Shown here in pieces: positions 1-12,100 of a stretch of DNA of 64,000 bases. The position numbers were made by a program, and so were the translations under genes. Under the pieces are notes generated by a model. That model was given only the letters and a program-made list of their open reading frames with translations, had not been told where the DNA came from and did no database searches. This DNA comes from Hyalella azteca (lineage: Eukaryota > Arthropoda > Malacostraca > Amphipoda > Hyalellidae), in NCBI RefSeq assembly GCF_000764305.2, contig NW_025930523.1:62001-126000 (forward strand), written 5' to 3'. The stretch's first letter is position 1. Every line of letters starts with the position of its first letter.

Positions 1-158
1 CTTGTGGGTGACATTTAGGGTGCGCGACGTTTGTCCGGGGTATGCAAGCATGAGGGAGCCATGACGGGGGACAGAGGCTAGGGTGTAAACGAGTTCAGGG
101 TGACTCGAGTGAAGATCGTTGTAGTAGATCACTGATGGAGACACCATCGTCGAGGAGC
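1..158 (-). CDS. FRAS1: FRAS1-like exon 26 (partial): start of CSPG repeat 6
   Basis: Acceptor cacacag in phase 1 opens GSSTMVSPSVIYYNDL, followed by ELVYTLASVPRHGSLML, the Y.....P.HG.L core of a CSPG repeat. The frame is open to the window edge, so the exon continues outside. It is too short for the usual length filters but fits frame and family. Confidence 0.85.
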
Positions 159-3100
159 CTGTGTGGTCCGAGTTGTGAATAAAGATCGTCAAGTTTCAAG
201 ACAGAGCTCAGAAATTTCGAGATCTAATTCGATATGACGATATCCCAAAGGTCAGAAATTATCCTTATTAAGGACCATAAACTCCTCCAGATCTGCAGCA
301 ATAGCACTTTTAAATTAATAATAATTTCTGTTTTAAGTTTTCATTGTGATTTGGAATCTCAAAATGTCTTAGCCAGATACTCTCACTAATATTATTAATC
401 GAAACTTTTCCATTAATCTTATTCGTACAATACCTTCATTATCCATTTTATTATCTTCTCCTTTACCCTTTTTTATTTCCATTATAAACAAGGAAATAAA
501 CAAGGGTAAAGGAGAAGATAATAAAATGGATAATGAAGGTATTGTACGAATAAGATTAATGGAAAAGTTTCGATTAATAATATTAGTGAGAGTATCTGGC
601 TAAGACATTTTGAGATTCCAAATCACAATGAAAACTTAAAACAGAAATTATTATTAAAGAACTCAGTGACCATTTATATAGAGTCTATGGGCTTGAATTC
701 TGATCAATGGCATTTGATTGGGAAATAAAGCTATATTGGCATTACTAAAATATGTATTTAATTATATTTAGCTTTATATAATTCAATATAAGTGCTAAAC
801 CATAGACACTATCGGCGTAACGCCCGTTAACTAGGTAAACAGCTTTACCTTCTTCAACTTGGATGGCGAAGGAGGCTGATGGTGAAGGCTCAGGTGTGAG
901 GTTGTCCTCCTGTTCAACAAAGAAACTGATTTTCTTAACGGCCTCTGAAGCCTGTCCGAGGGCCAGCAGAGTCGCCGTATCGCTGATAGAGTCGGAGCCG
1001 GAATGCTGGTAGCGAATCCGGGAATTTCTAACATCCGCCATTGTCAAGCTGACCTCTACAATAAAAGGGAAACCAATAATTTAATGAAAGAAATCTTTCA
1101 CAATAAAAAAAAAATATTTTAGAAATAAAAGTATTGAAAATTTAAAAAACAAAAGAGATAATCGCATGAAAATACAGAAAAAAGAACAAATAAACGTAGA
1201 AAACGGTAAGAGCTCATGTTCAGATGGAAGAAATGAACGAGTTAAGGGAATACTTACGGAACCGCTGGCTTTAAAAATTCAGACATAAAGCCTTTTTGCC
1301 AAGTATTAAAACCTTTAGTGTAAAACACTTAGAAGTTATTTTTTCGTCTTCTGATGTCACATGTTCCCTAATATGTTTATAAAGAAGGATTCGGCAACTC
1401 GAAGACAATAAAGGTTTCAAAAATAATACAATACAGAATACACGAACACAATAATGGTTTCATTCTTCAGAAAAGCAAACAAAAAATATCCCAAACATTG
1501 CTTTGTAATAAGAATTTCCAAATAAAAAGAGTTAAACTTGATATCTATACATTGATAACAAACTAATACTCATTATGTTGAAAACAGATAAGCACCAACA
1601 AAAATATCAATGTTAAAATATCTGATATGTTCTAATTTTGATGGAACATGTTAAATCTAATTTATTCGAACCCTTAGTGAAGGGAACATCAGCCAACGAC
1701 CCGCCGCTGGTGAAGGGCGTGATGACGAGGCGGCCGTGCTGAGGCGGTTCCTGCAGCACGAAGAACACCCGCTCGTCCACGCCGTCGTCTGCCAGCTGGA
1801 ACACGCTGGGACCGAGCTCCACGCTGCCGTGCTGTCAAGATGACAGAAATTTGCCATTTACACAAATATTTCTGGGATATATTCTCGCACTTACGATATA
1901 ACGAAATCTAGAACTATTGGCCGCTACTTTTGAGGACCTTTAATAGATCACTCGAAACAAACGTTTTCTAGGTATTGACATTTGTTTCGGGTAATATCCG
2001 TCATATTTGCTTTGCCTTCGTTCGTTGAGAACGAACTGAATGGTTGGAATGTTTTAATATAGTCACATAGAATATATGTTTGGTCAAGACGCAATTGAAG
2101 TCTTTATAGAAGCGCGAGCATAATGATTCTCATTAGTGGACTTCATGTTCATAAAAATTTCTTGCTTTATTGGATACCAATTTCTGGCAAATGTTCAGAC
2201 ATGACCGCTTCTCTTGAGAAGCCCTACAGAATTATTGCAGCACGGAAAATAATTCGGATCTAGAGTTGCCAAGGAAAAATATAGAATGAAAAGCAGTTTC
2301 TCTAATTTGGCCACAATACCTCAATTCGATTGAAATACTCAAAATACGAGCAAAAAAAAGTGTACTAACAGCAGCAACGAGCAGAGTGGGATCAGGTTCG
2401 GCAAAAGAAATTTCCTCCGCAACTTTAGGAATAACGCGGATGTTGATCTTGTGCTCCGGACGACCTGCTAAGTCGTTGCCTGCAGAACCGTCTGAAACTG
2501 ACAAGCGAGGACAGAAATTAGAATCCAAAAGCCATTACAATGGCGATAATTATACATAGTTAGGTGTGTAAATAAGCGACACATTAAAATAAGAACATTT
2601 ACCAATTCTCCAATTCTTGATATTCATTAAATAACATTTATGTATTCGGAAAATAACGTTTTTATTCACAAAACATGCAAGCAGTCGTACCTTTGAATTT
2701 GAAGCTGTACACTTTCTCAGAAGGTCCGATACTCGCGAAAGGCGGCAGGTAAATAATCTTAAGACTGTCCACGTCGAATTGTGTGAATTCTCGGAGTTCA
2801 AGGCCCGGGGAGTCGATGTGGAAGAGAACGCCTTCATCAGGCCCCAGCGGCCTCGTGATGGAGTACAGGATTTGATGCTTGGACACCGTCGAGCCAGGGT
2901 AAAAATTCAGTTCGGCCGAAGTAAAGGTTAGAGCTTGGCCCTCGTAAACCTATTGAAAATAAGTACTAATGAATAACAAGGAATTGTTTCATTAATTTTA
3001 AAATAGCACTTGATCTATTTTACTATCCTGTTCATGTCATATTTTAATTACTCTGATCATGACGTCCAGATCGAGTGACTGCTAATTCTTTCAGGGCCAA

Positions 3101-6100
3101 AATATTCGAGATATACGAATATAAACGTTAATTTTCTTACTAAATTATCACATTCTACTCTCCAATCATAATCAAATAATAGAAACTTGTTCTTAGGTTA
3201 CCAGAATAATTTGACGCATAATTAATCTGTACGTAAACTGAGAATCAATGGCAAAAATTTCTTAAATAAAATTTTATTCAATTCGTATGAGTCGCAGAAT
3301 TAAATTACTGACTCCAAACACCAAGCTCATTCATCAAAGTATTAATGAACATTTCAGCGATGACTACCGGGAAAAAGTTTTCTATCCGACAATGAAATTC
3401 TTAGAGAAGAAATACCGTGTAGAAAAACTCGCCTCAAATTGAAGGTCATTTTCTTTTTTGGTGTCATTGACGACCAGAGCGGCGGCGGGCTCCTCGATGT
3501 GCACCACGAAGGTTTGGTCTTGCAATACATTCGGAGGCTCAGAGGAGTCGGAAACTGAGAACAAAATAACTTCAGAGTACGCCGAGTCCGTTGACGCTTC
3601 TAAACCAGAACCATATTCATAATGTGCGCCGCGTCGGTCCGAGGAGTCAGGATAGGCGTATCCTTTCGTGGGTTCGACTTTGACATTTTTTGTGTCAGAA
3701 GTTACATACCAAACTCTGCCTTCGTTCAAGTCACGTTGGGAGAAGCTCATGGTTGGGCGCAATAAATGCGACTCGTCCATTTGGATCCAACCGTCGTTAT
3801 AGAATCCAGCGGCCACCGGAGGAAGAGGAATCACCAACACAAACTCACCTGGGTATGATCAGAAGAAAGAATATTTAAGAGGCAGACATGAATCCTGTCA
3901 ATGACTTTACGCTAAATACAAGAAATTCGTATATGACTTAGTCAAATTCTAAACGATGATTGATTCCCTTTCACCAAAATGAAAAGCTGGTTATAATGAG
4001 AAACATGAGCATATAATTGGCCGAGTCTCACCAGTAGCGCGTTCGCCGGAGGCGGCAGGGACAACGCTGTAGATCAAAGTTTCGTCCCTGGAATCTACGT
4101 CACGCACTCGAAGAACGTCTGGAGTGATTTGCTTGCGTTGCCCCTTGGCGATTGTTATTCCTTTATTAGTAATCATGATAGGAGCTGGCCTGTTCTGATC
4201 GACGAAAAGAATATGAAGTCTAAAGTTAACGACATTATGGCCATCGTTGGCTTGTAGCAAGACTTGATCGCTAACTACCGGAACGGACTTTACACTTGGC
4301 TCGCTATTTATGTAGATCACTGCATTGTTAGACAATTCCTCAAGGCTGAATAGAGCAAGGTCTTCGTCGTCGATAGTGAGTCTTCCATATTCAGGACCAT
4401 CCCGAACACGGACATTAACGGCTTCTGGGCTGTCCTGATCTATGAGACGCAAAATATCTTTGGTGACAGTGGCTTTTCCTCCACGTCGTACAATCAGCGG
4501 TTCATTGACCACCACATGAGGTTTGTAAGAAGACACAACGTTGATAGATACAATTGTTGGGTTCGTCGTGAACTTACCATCGTAAAGTTCTAAAGTCATC
4601 TCTCCATAAAAAGATGAACCTCTTTGATGCTGAAATATTATACGACCTTCTCTCAAATCCTTTGCTGAGAACTTCGAATCGTTGTGCAGAACACTGTGGA
4701 TACCTTTGCCTACTCTGTATAAATATCCATTTGCCGGTTCAGCTTTTACAGTAATAATTAAATCTTCCTCGTCAGTGTCTCGATCAAATATGTGGATAAC
4801 TGATGAATTGAAGACTCGAGGACCTCCATATTCAACGACCAACGGACTCAACAAGTTCATGATGGGCTGATAAACGTTACTTGCGCATGTTGACACGTTG
4901 CGCGCGATGACGTGGTAGTTCTCACTACAGGCCATGACACACAAACCGTTCTGTACGAAGTACGACTCCTCGCATTCCAGGCACTTGTATTCAGAACACA
5001 TCAGGCAGTTTTCAGTGCATCCTGAAAACATTAAATCGTGCATAAATTTCACAGAAAATGCAATTACAATATCAAGTTATTCTCGGAGGTTTATTACTTA
5101 GTCAAAATGAATGGAAAGGAAGTTGCAAGAAAAATGCGCACCGTAACAATTGATACCATAAATGAATAAATGAATTCAACATGGTGAGTGCGATACGAAC
5201 CAACCCACCAGGGTTGGCAGATGGCCTAAAACCGGCTAAGTCAGCGGACAAAAAAAAAAAAAAACAGCGGACAGCGGCTTTTAATGCAATAATTCAATAT
5301 TAACTAGAATATTTGTATCTTCCGGTGCAAAAATTCAATGTTCCTGTACTCTGTAATATTCGAAATTTAATAAGTACAGCCATCATAAAGTATTGCCTTC
5401 CTACACAAATGAAAAAAAATAACGTGCGAAATTTATCCGGGAAAAAAGACCCTGCAACCCGCCGGTGGGTGGTATCGCACTCAACGAGTAAAAACCCCAA
5501 CAGTAACGAAAATTTTCTCATTACACTTATTAAATACAGTTGCTTACGATATTAAAAGTTTTCTCCGATATTATTTGACTTATAAATATATACTAGTTAA
5601 ATGTTTAAAGAAGGTAACTATTTAAATGCCTCACTAGCACAAGCTTGGTCCCAGAGGTTGACAGTGGTGCCGTCCGGGCAGTCTGTAAGGCAGCGGCCGT
5701 CGGAGAGAAGGTAGGGAGGCAGGCAAGAGTGGCATACGACGGTGTCAGCAGTGTCACCCCTGATGCACTGACGACAGCCTGATGGACAGCGCACGCACTG
5801 TCTTGTCTCCGGAGACGCGTAAAAGCCTGCCAAGATGACATATAAGAATAATAATCAAATGCCAGGAAAAAATAAGAATTTGTAATCACGCAATCGATTT
5901 GGTTGAAAGGCTGAGAATATGACTAAGTAGGCATTTGCATCACTCGTACATGCAGGTGCAGCATGCGCGACGTAAAACTAATATGGTGGCGGGTCCTCGC
6001 ATTATATATTTAAAACTTAAAAATAGACAAGCAATGAAGCTTACATATGTGAAGACAATATTAGAGAAGACAGCTGCTTAATCTCTATTCTGCAGGTCCA

Positions 6101-9100
6101 GGAGAGAATAAAGCCATCAATGTCTTGTATTTCAATAAGCGTGGGCACCGAAGTGGCTTACACATGGAACCCAAATGCGGGCTTATACTGAACTTGCTCT
6201 AGTGGACATAGTACAATAGTACTGCCCAGCAACAGGACTGGTAGACTAGGGAGCATGTACCAAATAAATGTCTAAGTAAGCAATGGAAGTTGAAAATAAA
6301 TGTTGTGATTTTCATCGGTCGGAATGCATGCAGCGAATTGGAAATACCGACTCAGCAATCAAGATCAAGCGTAAGTGAGATTGTCAAGGCTTTCCCGCTC
6401 CCATGAAAACTAAATGACTCGAAACTGGTTTCAAAATTGAAATAAAGAATATTTACTGACCGGGCGAGCAGGACCTGACGCAGGTGTTGTCTTCTCTAAG
6501 GCTTCCTGGGGCGCACTCAAGGCAGTCCCTAGGGCTGGGTCCGAGGCACCCGCTGCAGGAGTAGTGACATTCTTCGCACACGCCTTCAGACGCGGTATAA
6601 TAAGGGGCGTTCTCAAGGGGCACCGTGACGGTATTGTTTAGGTAGTATTTAACCCCGCAGTTTAAGACACATTGTCCTTGCAGGAAGAATTTGCCGCGCT
6701 TGCAGGAGATGCAAGAAGTCGAGTCCCCCACGCAACCGAGGCAGCTGGCTGAGCATTGCTCGCAGGTACCATCCGAAGACTTGAAGAAACCGACGTCGCA
6801 ACCTTCTTCCGAACACGAGTTCTGCCGACAGAATTGTCGGTGGGGTGGAAAAGCATAGTTGTGAAATTCTACAGTCAATAATTAGACATGCGTTTATTAG
6901 TAGAATATGTTCAATTGTTTAAAGAAATGGATCAGAACCCACAGCTGAACGAATGACTGGGGGTAACTAATCAGCACAAACAGCATAGAATTTTTCCCTT
7001 TAATAAAAAATTGAGGCTAACGAGCGAGAAAATTCAAAATATGTATTTTTTATCAATTACTAATATCAATTACTAATACTAATCCAATCATTCCTATGAA
7101 ATTATTAGTAAATCACGAGATGGGTACTAACGTGCATCGTAAGATGGAGGCCCGGTTTGCACTTGGTGCACCGGAAAGGTCCAGGTCCATCGCATTCCTC
7201 GCAAGTGAAGTGGCAGCGCTCGCAGGTACCGCGAGAAGCGTAAACGAAGCCAACGTCAGACGCAACAGAATTTTGCTGGTAACCCAGGGAGCTCTCATAG
7301 AAACCTGGCGAGCAGCGCTGGACACAATGGTCGTCCTGCAGCAGCGAACGGTTGTCCTTGCACTCGACGCATCGAGAGGAGGGCGTCGAGTGCGGCGAGA
7401 GGGAGGCGACGGAAGCTACGCAAGCGTCGCAGCTCGAGTGACAAGCTGTGGATCGTTAATTTCATTTGAATTAGTCGCATCTCTGTGCTCGGATAAATAT
7501 TGATTTATTCAAACAAATTCAATAGCATTTTAAAATTTACACTGAGAACGTGGCCTAGTTGTGTCGTCTGCTATATTACAGAAGTTGTTACTAATGCATA
7601 TTTTACTATTTGCTAATAAGAAGAATTGTGAAGTCACAGCCATACTCTATTTCTATACACGACTGTAATAATCCTCCGATCCTTTGCTTATTCCCAACCT
7701 ATGAATTGAAGTGATATCTTCATCCACAGAGTTTTCCGTCCATTATTAAATGAGACAGACAGTGAAACAATTGAAATTATTTAAAGCCTTCCATTGATAT
7801 TCCTGGACACTCTCACAGCTTGGACGACAATTTAATTCAAACAGAAAAGTCAATTATAGAATTTTCAAATATAACTTGAACTGCATATATATGAAAACTT
7901 ATTGGTGAGAGCAGTAACTACTGACGAAGGCAGGTGAGATCAGGAGCGAGGTAGTGGCGCTCGCGGCATTTGGTGAGGCACGTCGTGGCTGTCGGGTCGG
8001 ACGGTCGTCGGAAGATCGTCGCGAGCGGCGGACAAGCGGTGCATGCATACCGGCCGTCACCGGAACACGTCGCGCAGCGGGCGTCGCAAGCTGAGGGAAG
8101 TACCATGTTAAGCATATGACATTCAGTCAACTCCATGTGTTACTGAATTAGTTTTAGTCTAAAAAAGAATTGTACGATTCGAGTAGCTTTCTGAAAGTAG
8201 TTAAATACATAGTTAAGCATAAGTAGCACAAGTTATAGTTATAGTTATATAGTAGTTATAAGTTATAGTTATAGTTATATAGTAGCATAAGTTGAGTTTT
8301 TCGCGATCCTATAATATTTTATAGGGTAATACGGTAGTGGCGTAAATTAAACTCAAGTATCAACGCTATAACATTTCAACATGAATAATGCCACAATGTG
8401 ATATATGTGGCATTCATATTATCATGAACAGTGGATATAGGATGTATAAATTTCAAATTGAAAAAATTCAAAAGAAGTAGTTAAATCGTGATACCTACAT
8501 TAAAAGGATGTCTTTAAAGAAACTTTAAAAATATTGCCATCTGTATTATTATTTAAAGACTCAAAATATGTGGAAAATAACTACGAAACCCATGTATCAT
8601 AAGGTTGCTCTTGAAACACTTGCTAGTTGAAGGTATAAAAAAATCATGTCTGCACAAGTAAAAGATGTTGCAATGAAAGCAACGATAAACATGGCGCATT
8701 AAAAGTAGAAAAATATAGCATGGATGAGCAATGATCAACATGGGATCTAGTAATGATCAACACGGGATATAAAGCTGAACTCAATGGTAATAAAACTTAT
8801 TAAAACACTTACCCAGACAAGCTCCCTCCTTCTCATGATAGCCTGGTGGGCACTCGCTGACGCAGGCGTCACCAAGCATCACCCAGCCCGGCGCGCACTC
8901 CTGACACTCGTAAGGCAAGGAGCTCGAGTAGTTCGAGCACGAATTGGACCCTGCGATGACAAAGACATTTTAACGACTAATATATTGACACGAGCTCCCT
9001 CCATGCACAGTCATGCCACCGTGGTAGGTGAAATAGGGTTTAGAGACTCTCGCTAATACATGCACACTGCGCAATTATCGCGAGAAACTAATCATGAGAT

Positions 9101-12100
9101 CTTAAATTATGATGAGTGTTCATCTCACCTAACTATTTTGTAAAGTAGGAGCATTCGTAACTGTAATATTTAGATTTAGTTGAATCTTACATATGAATTA
9201 GCGATTGGATTGGCCGATTTTAAACTCGGCAAAACTGCAATCATAATGATTTAAATATAGCAAACACAAACAAATTTTTCCATCCGTTCAGAATTTACAC
9301 AAATTAAATAATTCGGAAATCAAACTAACTTTTCCCTCTTAAGCGAATTTTAACTTTGATGCCCAAACAAAATATTCACCTAAATCGCAATTGATTCCTA
9401 CTGTAAAGAAGAGAGAAAGAAAATTTAATTTTTCTGTAGGAAATCGATCAATAACTTTCTTCGTTGAGAACAAGATAGTATTATTGATGCCTGAGACTAA
9501 CCGAAACAAATGTTGTCATGAGTAACGAAGTTGCGGGGACAGCTAGAGACACAGCGGCCCTCACTGGAGTCGTCCTCCAGCACCAGCACCAGGGCGCTGG
9601 AGCAAGACGTGCAGCTGCGAAGTGAACGCGGGAACACTCGATTCAATAGCCGGTTACTGGTGATTGTGATGAGTGATAAGGTATAGTGGTTCAATGGCGA
9701 CAATTTCTTGAAAATTTTACGATATAAGCGTATGAAAACCAAAACTGGCCATGTATATGAGTTGGGCCGTCTTTTAACTTGTTTCTCTATTAGTTACGTA
9801 CTTTACCAAAATCAATTTTTGTATGTAAAACTTAATTATTATAATTACAACTGTGTCGGCAACTTTCTCAAATCATATAAGTCATGAATAATTTACGTTT
9901 TAGTGGTTAGTTTGTAATGTTCGTTTCAATGTTATCATTACTTATATTACTGATGTTAAAGAACATGTTGACGAACGAGACCGTTTGGTTCACTTTCTTG
10001 CTCGACTTACCAGCCGTTTCAACATTCTATTCATTTCCTATAACGTAACACCTTTCTTGTATCACGGTAACGTACCATTCATCATTGTACATGCTTTTGG
10101 TATGTACATTGTACATACTTGGTACCATTCATCATTGTACATCATTGTACATCACGAGATCGAAATTGCTAATTTAGGAAAACCCGACACCATAATAGTA
10201 TCCATGCTACCATCCGACTCGCTAGATACTGACTGATGGGCGTCGGGTCCCCGACACTCGAAGCAAGAGACGTGGCATGGGTGGCAGGTGCCGCCCTGCT
10301 CGTAGGAGCCTGCAGGGCACGTGACGAAGCATGACGCCTCGTGCAAGTGCATATGCGGGGCACAGCTGGTGCAGGAAGAGATGCCAGGACCAGAGCAGCT
10401 GGCGCAGTGAGGGTGGCATTCTGGGGGATGCATAAAATCTTGGTATGCTGAGGAGATGATTGATGATGTGAATTGGTTGTTGAAAAACGCTTTTCACAAA
10501 CGTGCCTGGATTTATTAGCGGATTAAGTTGATACAATTAGTTTATGTGTGCGTTATTTCACGCACCGTACAAGACAATAAAGAATAATGTGACAAGTATT
10601 AAGACCCGTATATAAAAATATAATTCAATCATTGTAGCAGAGGTTTTTCGATTAAACACGAGTCCCTGAATAAAACTAATGGCTGGGACATGAAATGTAG
10701 TTGATTCCTCCTTCGTATAAGCATAAATGAATCAATAAGATGCACAATATATGGGTTTTTATCCTAGAGACCTACTAAGACATTCAGTTTTGTCCGGAGA
10801 TGAGTAGTAGCTGGGATGACAGTGTTGCAGGCAGCGGCCTTCCTGTAACATCAGCGGAGGTGCACAAGCCAGGCACTCCTCCTGCAGTCCACACGTTAGG
10901 CAAGACGACGAGCACGACGTGCACTTGCCAGCCCTGAAGTGCGAGAGGCATTAATGCGTATACGTTAATGCGCACAATATACATTGTATTCTCAGAACTC
11001 TAATACCGGTATGAAGGAGTTTCCATTAGAGATCAATAAATTGTAAACAGAACTGTTATCTTGAACTCCCATTAGCTTACATATTCATCCTAAGGACACT
11101 CAGAACCCCCACTCCCATGCCCTAGTGAGTCAAGTACTAACCGGACTACATGTGCCTCCGGGCACCGCGCCACACAAGAGTTCTTCAGGAGGACGAGACC
11201 GCGAGCGCAGCCGTCACAGCTGTTGGGACCGTCACCGTGACACGACCCGCACGAGGCGTCGCACGGCACGCAGCTGCGCGAGGACTCGGAGGCGTGGTGC
11301 GACTGAGGACAGCTTGCCAGGCATTCGCCTTCAAAAAGGAAACGACCGGCCGGGCATCTGGATACGTGAAAAACGAATTTGAGTGAATGAATGTTACTTT
11401 CGACAGTGAAGACTCTTTGTTATGTTGGTAGAAGGACTACGTTGCAGTTCACTCCGGAGGATAGTTACTGATAATAGTGATAGTTCGTCGAGGATATAAG
11501 CATAAGCCATTGAAAATGATCATCAGAAGGCAAAAGAAATCTAGATTTAACTAACAGCGTGGACGATAGAAATAATCGAAATAAATCCGGTGTCAACGGA
11601 GCAGAATATGAAAATGCAACTGAAGCATTAAGGAAATATTGATTGACAATAGTTTCTGACGTACCATAATCTCAGTACTGTACTCCTTTAAAAATTGAGC
11701 ATTGGAATAAATGTCCAATGTCTATTTAAATTGTAAACAATACGCAACTGACTTGGTGCACTGAAACTTGGTTTCTTCAGAGCAGGTGAGACAAGAAGCA
11801 TGACACTTGATACATTTGCCGTCCCTCTGGAACCTGTCGCCGTCACATCGCTTGGTGCAGGCTCCATCCTGCAGCTTGTAGCCTGTGCTACAGGCCGTGC
11901 AGGCGGGAACAGACTGTCCCCTACGTGGGGTTCGTAGCGCAGAGCTTGCAGGTAGCACGGTCAGGTGGAAGCCAGGGGGTGACTGGCACATCAAAAATAA
12001 ATTTAACAATACCAGTAGAATTAATAAAAATTCGATGTTTCCATTGATAAACCAATTGTAGATAAACTTAGACAAATACCTTTATTAGAGGATCCATAAA

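Noticed and set aside
7096..7503. 135-codon plus-strand frame
   Set aside because: Antisense shadow of the GC-rich FRAS1 exon 17.
11753..12000. Apparent frameshift in furin-like repeat 1 (CKLC in another frame)
   Set aside because: An acceptor at 11913 gives normal repeat spacing without any frameshift, so the upstream motif is intronic.
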